This document shows positions 33,219 through 36,820 of a stretch of 36,820 nt of DNA, piece by piece. Both the position numbers and the translations under genes were made by a program. The stretch covers positions 1 to 36,820 of the forward strand of contig JACWDO010000009.1 in assembly GCA_014654115.1 (NCBI GenBank), given 5' to 3'. Below the pieces are notes generated by a model that searched no databases, had not been told where the DNA came from, and saw only the letters and a program-made list of their open reading frames with translations. The DNA comes from Pelagibacterales bacterium SAG-MED17. GTDB lineage: Bacteria > Pseudomonadota > Alphaproteobacteria > Pelagibacterales > Pelagibacteraceae. The stretch's first letter is position 1. The number at the start of each line of letters is the position of its first letter.

Positions 33219-34384
33219 ATAAGTAATTTTGACGTTTCAATTTTAATTAACTCTACTGAAGGTTGATCAAAAGGATTCACTTCCATTAATCTTCCTAACA
33301 AAATTGTCTCTAAAACAAAAAAAGTAAATAATTCTCCGACAGTTTCCTCATTTCTACTCAAAATTTCAAAGCTTCTAAAAGGTATTTTTTTTCTATTAAA
33401 AACTATTTGAGTTGCCTGTCTTTGTGCTTTGATAATTTGATTTAAATTTTTATTTTTTAAAATTGAAAATTTATCAAATAAGTTTTTATTCGATAATTTA
33501 TTTGTTTTTTCATTTGAAATTCCAAAAAATGTAAAAAAATTATTTTTTGGTCCATCTAAATAAAGTTGAAGCAAACTATGATTATCCTTGGGCATAGATG
33601 AAATAATAGGAAAAATACCCTTATTATCTTTTCCTAAACTTTCTGCCGTAAGTTGTTGGTACCATTTGAATAAATTATTAGAACTTTCGTCATAGTTTAG
33701 AATTACTGAATTTTTTTTCCCTTTTGAAACGCAGTTAAATATGAAATTAACGTTGTAAATCAATTGATTTAGAAAATATTTATTTTTTATTAAGTAATTG
33801 AGCCTTTTAAATTTTCTCTCATTTAGTCCCAACAATTCTGCTGGTAGCATTCCAACTTCGGATAAAACAGAATATCTTCCTCCAATATAATTTTTATGTT
33901 CAATTATGTCTGCCTTTAATTTATTTCCAAGTTTTGTGAGAAAGCTAGATTTTTTTTCTGTAATTACTATATTTTTGTTTTTTTTTCCAGAATTCAGAAT
34001 TACGTTGAAGTTTGATATGGTCTCAAGTGTGTTGCCAGATTTTGATACTATTAAATTTAAAGTTTTTTTCTTATTTTTAAAATTAATTTTACTATTAAGG
34101 TTATTATAAAAATTTATTTTTTTTTTAATTTTTAATTTTAGAAAGTCATATATTGCCTCTGTACCCAAAATAGAACCACCCATACCAATTAGATTGATGG
34201 TGTCGAAGTTTTTATATTTATTCAAAAAATTTTTTTTGTAACTATATTTATAATTTTCATTAAATGAATTAAGCAGCGAGTCACTTGTAATTAATTCTTT
34301 TTTTAAAATATTATTTATTTTTTTTTTTACTTTTATATTTTTTTTTTGTTTGAAATTTTTGAAAATTATGTTTTTCGAAAACAT
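33215..34384 (-). CDS. pgi: Glucose-6-phosphate isomerase, compact form
   Basis: A 389-residue isomerase linking glucose-6-phosphate and fructose-6-phosphate. The sugar-phosphate site has GMGGSILGTEA (67-77) and VSKSGNTLET (113-122). The catalytic residues appear as Glu248 (QLTAESLGK), His269 (KDNHSLL) and Lys381 (NPFDQPSVELIK). It is far shorter than the roughly 550-residue E. coli type, but both SIS domains are intact. Lys/Asn-rich insert sequence reflects AT bias. It lies 4 nt after the BamF-like lipoprotein and may share its transcript. Confidence 0.93.
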   Translation of the reverse strand: MFSKNIIFKNFKQKKNIKVKKKINNILKKELITSDSLLNSFNENYKYSYKKNFLNKYKNFDTINLIGMGGSILGTEAIYDFLKLKIKKKINFYNNLNSKINFKNKKKTLNLIVSKSGNTLETISNFNVILNSGKKNKNIVITEKKSSFLTKLGNKLKADIIEHKNYIGGRYSVLSEVGMLPAELLGLNERKFKRLNYLIKNKYFLNQLIYNVNFIFNCVSKGKKNSVILNYDESSNNLFKWYQQLTAESLGKDNKGIFPIISSMPKDNHSLLQLYLDGPKNNFFTFFGISNEKTNKLSNKNLFDKFSILKNKNLNQIIKAQRQATQIVFNRKKIPFRSFEILSRNEETVGELFTFFVLETILLGRLMEVNPFDQPSVELIKIETSKLLI

Positions 34385-34388
34385 TTAT

Positions 34389-34712
34389 TTACTTAATTTT
34401 TTTTAATATTGAACTTTCAATAGATGTGGATTGTTCTGAAGATGAAGCATCTTCTTCACTTTCGCTATTCTTAAGTAAATACTCTATGTTTGATTGATCA
34501 CTTTCAATATCTTTAGTAGATTTCACACTTGCTTCACCTGGTTTTGGTAATTTATCAAAATCAGGAGGCATAGCTAATGGATTTTTTTTATCAATTAAAA
34601 ATTCATCACCCTGATCTGATCTTTTTTTACCCTGCAAGGCCTCTCCCACACCACATGAATATAAAAAAAATAAGAAGAATAACAACTTGGAAATTTTAAA
34701 GAGTTTATTCAT
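34389..34712 (-). CDS. Outer-membrane lipoprotein, BamF-like (DUF3035)
   Basis: A 107-residue lipoprotein. The signal peptide (1-19) ends in a lipobox FLYSC, so Cys20 would be lipidated. The segment DEFLIDKKNPLAMPPDFDKLPKPG matches the core of alphaproteobacterial DUF3035/BamF proteins, which associate with the BAM outer-membrane assembly complex. The C-terminal half is Ser/Glu-rich and probably disordered. It overlaps the lspA stop by 8 nt, next to the signal peptidase that would process it. The family name is from memory of the motif; the lipoprotein nature is clear. Confidence 0.75.
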   Translation of the reverse strand: MNKLFKISKLLFFLFFLYSCGVGEALQGKKRSDQGDEFLIDKKNPLAMPPDFDKLPKPGEASVKSTKDIESDQSNIEYLLKNSESEEDASSSEQSTSIESSILKKIK

Positions 34713-35196
34713 TTACTTTTTTATAACTTATTAATTCGGCCAGAATAAGTAAAATAATCCCAATTGTTATAAATATGTCAGCCACATTGAAAATAAACCA
34801 ATGATATCCATTATAATTTAAGTCAAAAAAGTCTGGGACAGCGCTATAATATATCCTATCAAATAGATTGCCTAATGAGCCCCCTAAAATAACAAGAAGG
34901 AAATAATACTTTATTCCTTTTTCCTTAAATAATAGATAAATTATCACAAAATTAATCAGAACAATCAAAATAGTGACTACATTATAAAAATAATCCTGAT
35001 CCGAATATAATAAACCAAAACCAATTCCTTTATTCCAAACTAGATAAAAATTTAAAAATGAGTTTATGTAAATATCTACTCGTCCAGTTTCTTCTAATAT
35101 ATTTAAGATAAGTATTTTGGATATTCTATCTAATAGGAAAATTGATAATAAAATAAAAATGCTTATTGCAATTTTTTTTATGTATTCATTTTTCAT
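34705..35196 (-). CDS. lspA: Lipoprotein signal peptidase (signal peptidase II)
   Basis: A 163-residue inner-membrane aspartyl protease that cleaves lipoprotein signal peptides. The catalytic aspartates are Asp122 (AVPDFFDL) and Asp140 (FNVADIFITIG), and GGSLGNLFDRI is conserved. Four helices are visible. The ATG at 35196 overlaps the ileS stop as ATGA; an in-frame TTG 12 nt upstream is less likely. The ileS-lspA pair is common in bacteria. Confidence 0.96.
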   Translation of the reverse strand: MKNEYIKKIAISIFILLSIFLLDRISKILILNILEETGRVDIYINSFLNFYLVWNKGIGFGLLYSDQDYFYNVVTILIVLINFVIIYLLFKEKGIKYYFLLVILGGSLGNLFDRIYYSAVPDFFDLNYNGYHWFIFNVADIFITIGIILLILAELISYKKVNE

Positions 35197-36820
35197 GAAA
35201 GATGACAATTACCGTCTCGTTCACAAATATTTTCTCTGATTTTCCAGCAAACAGGACACTTATTTCCAACAGCTTTTGAACTAGTTATCTCAATTTCTTT
35301 TTCTAAACTGCTATCACTTAAGATTGAAGCAGAGGATGTAATACAAATTTCTGAAAAGTCATGGTTCTGAGCTAAACTATACATGTCTTTGTCTTTGATT
35401 TTTATTTCAATATTTGCCTCTAAACTTGAACCAATAATTTTATCAGCCCTTTTACTTTCAATACTAATATTTGCTTCATCTCTGATCAGTTTAAGTTTAT
35501 CCCATTTATTATTTAATTCTTCATTTTTCCATTGATTAGGAATTTTAACAAATTTTTGTAAATGAATGCTTCCATCAACATCTTCTTTATTAATTAAATG
35601 ATAAATTTCCTCAGTAGTAAATGACAAAATTGGTGCAAACCATTTCAATAAACATTCTAAAATTACTTTAAGAATTAAAATACAATCAGAACGCTTTTTT
35701 GAATCTTTTGGATCACAGTAAAGAAGATCTTTTCTTATATCAAAATAAAATGCTGAAAGTTCTACCGTGCAAAAATTTAATAATTCTTTATATAAATTAT
35801 GAAAATTATATGAACTGAAATATTTATTAAAGTTCTCATCGATCATATATAACCTATGCAGCATGTACTTTTCTAATTCAGGAATATTATTTAAATCAAT
35901 TTTATCAAAATTTACTTTTGAATATTCATCTTGTATGTTTCCTAAAAGGTATCTGAAAGTATTTCTTATTTTTCTATAAGACTCAGAATGCTGATCCAAA
36001 ATTGAATAATCAATTCTTAAATCTTCAGCATAATTTGATGAGGCAACCCAAATTCTAAGTATGTCTGCACCATATTTTTTTAAAATATCCTCTGGAGCAA
36101 TAACATTTCCTGTTGATTTAGACATTTTTAATCCTTTTCCATCAACAACGAAGCCATGAGATAAGATACTTTCAAAGGGCGCTCTCCCTCTTGTTCCGCA
36201 AGACTCGAGTAAAGAAGAATGAAACCATCCCCTATGCTGATCTGAACCCTCCAGATACATTGATGCAGGCCATTTTAGATCTTCTCTCTTTTCTAAAACA
36301 AAAGAATGGGTTGATCCACTATCAAACCATACTTCTACAATGTCACTAGTCTTTTCAAAATCATCCGCTTTGTATTTATCTCCTAGAAGTCTCTGGAAAT
36401 TATCCTCAAACCAACAATCTGATCCTTCTTTTTCATAAATTGTAGCAATATTCTCAAAAACTTCTTCATCAACAAGAATTTCACCATTTTTTTTGGAAAT
36501 AAATATTGGAAGTGGAACTCCCCACACCCTTTGTCTAGAGACACACCAATCTGGTCTCGTCTCTATCATTGCTTTAATTCTTTCTTTTCCTTTACTAGGA
36601 TAAAAAGTAGTGTCATTTATTGCTTTGAGTGCTTTATCTCTTAACTTATGGCTTTCCATTGAAATAAACCATTGGGGTGTTGCTCTATGAACCAAAGGAG
36701 CTTTAGATCTCCAAGAGTGAGGATAAGAGTGTGTTAGTTTACCATTGTTTAAAAGACCTTTGAGCTCTTTAAGCTTTTCGATAACAATATCATTTGCTTT
36801 AAAAATGTGAGTACCTTCAA
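35193..36820 (-). CDS. ileS: Isoleucyl-tRNA synthetase, 5' end outside the window
   Basis: The gene runs off the right edge; about 541 C-terminal residues are visible, more than half of a normal IleRS. Seen motifs are SWRSKAPLVHRATPQWF, TRPDWCVSRQRVWGVPLP, GSDQHRGWFHSS and the class I KMSKS loop (GLKMSKSTGN). The anticodon-binding domain and a C-terminal zinc-finger-like end (CPVCW then CERDGNCH) follow. The last cysteine pair is spaced C-x5-C instead of the usual C-x2-C. It leads the lspA-lipoprotein run. Confidence 0.96.
   Translation of the reverse strand, partial: EGTHIFKANDIVIEKLKELKGLLNNGKLTHSYPHSWRSKAPLVHRATPQWFISMESHKLRDKALKAINDTTFYPSKGKERIKAMIETRPDWCVSRQRVWGVPLPIFISKKNGEILVDEEVFENIATIYEKEGSDCWFEDNFQRLLGDKYKADDFEKTSDIVEVWFDSGSTHSFVLEKREDLKWPASMYLEGSDQHRGWFHSSLLESCGTRGRAPFESILSHGFVVDGKGLKMSKSTGNVIAPEDILKKYGADILRIWVASSNYAEDLRIDYSILDQHSESYRKIRNTFRYLLGNIQDEYSKVNFDKIDLNNIPELEKYMLHRLYMIDENFNKYFSSYNFHNLYKELLNFCTVELSAFYFDIRKDLLYCDPKDSKKRSDCILILKVILECLLKWFAPILSFTTEEIYHLINKEDVDGSIHLQKFVKIPNQWKNEELNNKWDKLKLIRDEANISIESKRADKIIGSSLEANIEIKIKDKDMYSLAQNHDFSEICITSSASILSDSSLEKEIEITSSKAVGNKCPVCWKIRENICERDGNCHLS

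Noticed and set aside
1..36820. tRNA, rRNA, CRISPR, insertion sequence or phage signals
   Set aside because: The non-coding gaps are too short for tRNA genes except the two around cspA, where no cloverleaf or conserved tRNA arms were seen; no spaced repeats, transposase or phage genes were found.

Overview
The window is a very AT-rich, tightly packed stretch of an alphaproteobacterial chromosome. It looks like a streamlined marine lineage of the Pelagibacterales/SAR11 type. The taxonomic call is inferred from gene content and style: an F0 operon split from F1 with a duplicated b subunit (atpF'), a DciA-like/DsbA/SMC block, DUF2093, a BamF-like lipoprotein after lspA, retinal synthesis genes, and gaps between genes of usually 0-50 nt. 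I found no rRNA or tRNA genes, insertion sequences, phage genes or CRISPR arrays. No gene-free stretch exceeds 300 nt; the two longest gaps (115 and 119 nt) flank cspA.

Region 1 (1-12,590, all plus strand) runs partial DciA-like protein - dsbA-like - smc - atpI/atpB/atpE/atpF'/atpF - crtI/crtB/crtY/blh - a 57-residue membrane protein - ispH - thrB - rnhA. Gaps are at most 44 nt and many starts overlap the previous stop, so it could be read as one or a few long transcripts. It places the membrane proton channel of ATP synthase next to the pathway from phytoene to retinal, the chromophore of proton-pumping rhodopsins. No opsin, crtE or idi is in the window. The SMC is about 857 residues and seems to lack a normal hinge domain.

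Region 2 (12,706-20,190) starts with a lone cold-shock gene that has a leader hairpin. A minus-strand block follows, read in the order coxB - coxA - coxC - subunit IV - unknown 87-residue protein - ctaB - thrC - peroxiredoxin. A small two-TM gene faces coxB from the other strand, and a perfect 17-bp palindrome lies midway between the two starts. A second subunit III-like gene (20,191-20,868, minus) and a SCO copper chaperone (plus) continue the oxidase theme. ctaG, surf1 and ctaA are absent from this cluster.

Region 3 (21,487-25,493) holds rsmE (minus), then a plus-strand run of haloacid dehalogenase-like, DoxX-like, pirin-like and quinone oxidoreductase-like genes, then a DUF2721 membrane protein (minus). 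Region 4 (25,546-31,171, plus) is ubiA followed by a lipid A/Kdo module: msbA, waaA, lpxK and an LpxL-type acyltransferase. Region 5 (31,175-36,820) contains DUF2093 (minus), purD-rsmD (plus), pgi (minus), and the minus-strand run ileS (5' end outside the window) - lspA - BamF-like lipoprotein.

The genes serve membrane energetics (ATP synthase, retinal, cytochrome oxidase, ubiquinone), envelope building (lipid A, lipoprotein processing) and core metabolism (threonine, purine, isoprenoid). The items most worth a second look are the hinge-less SMC, the atypical oxidase cluster with its small unknown membrane proteins, the palindrome upstream of coxB, and the F0/retinal gene arrangement.
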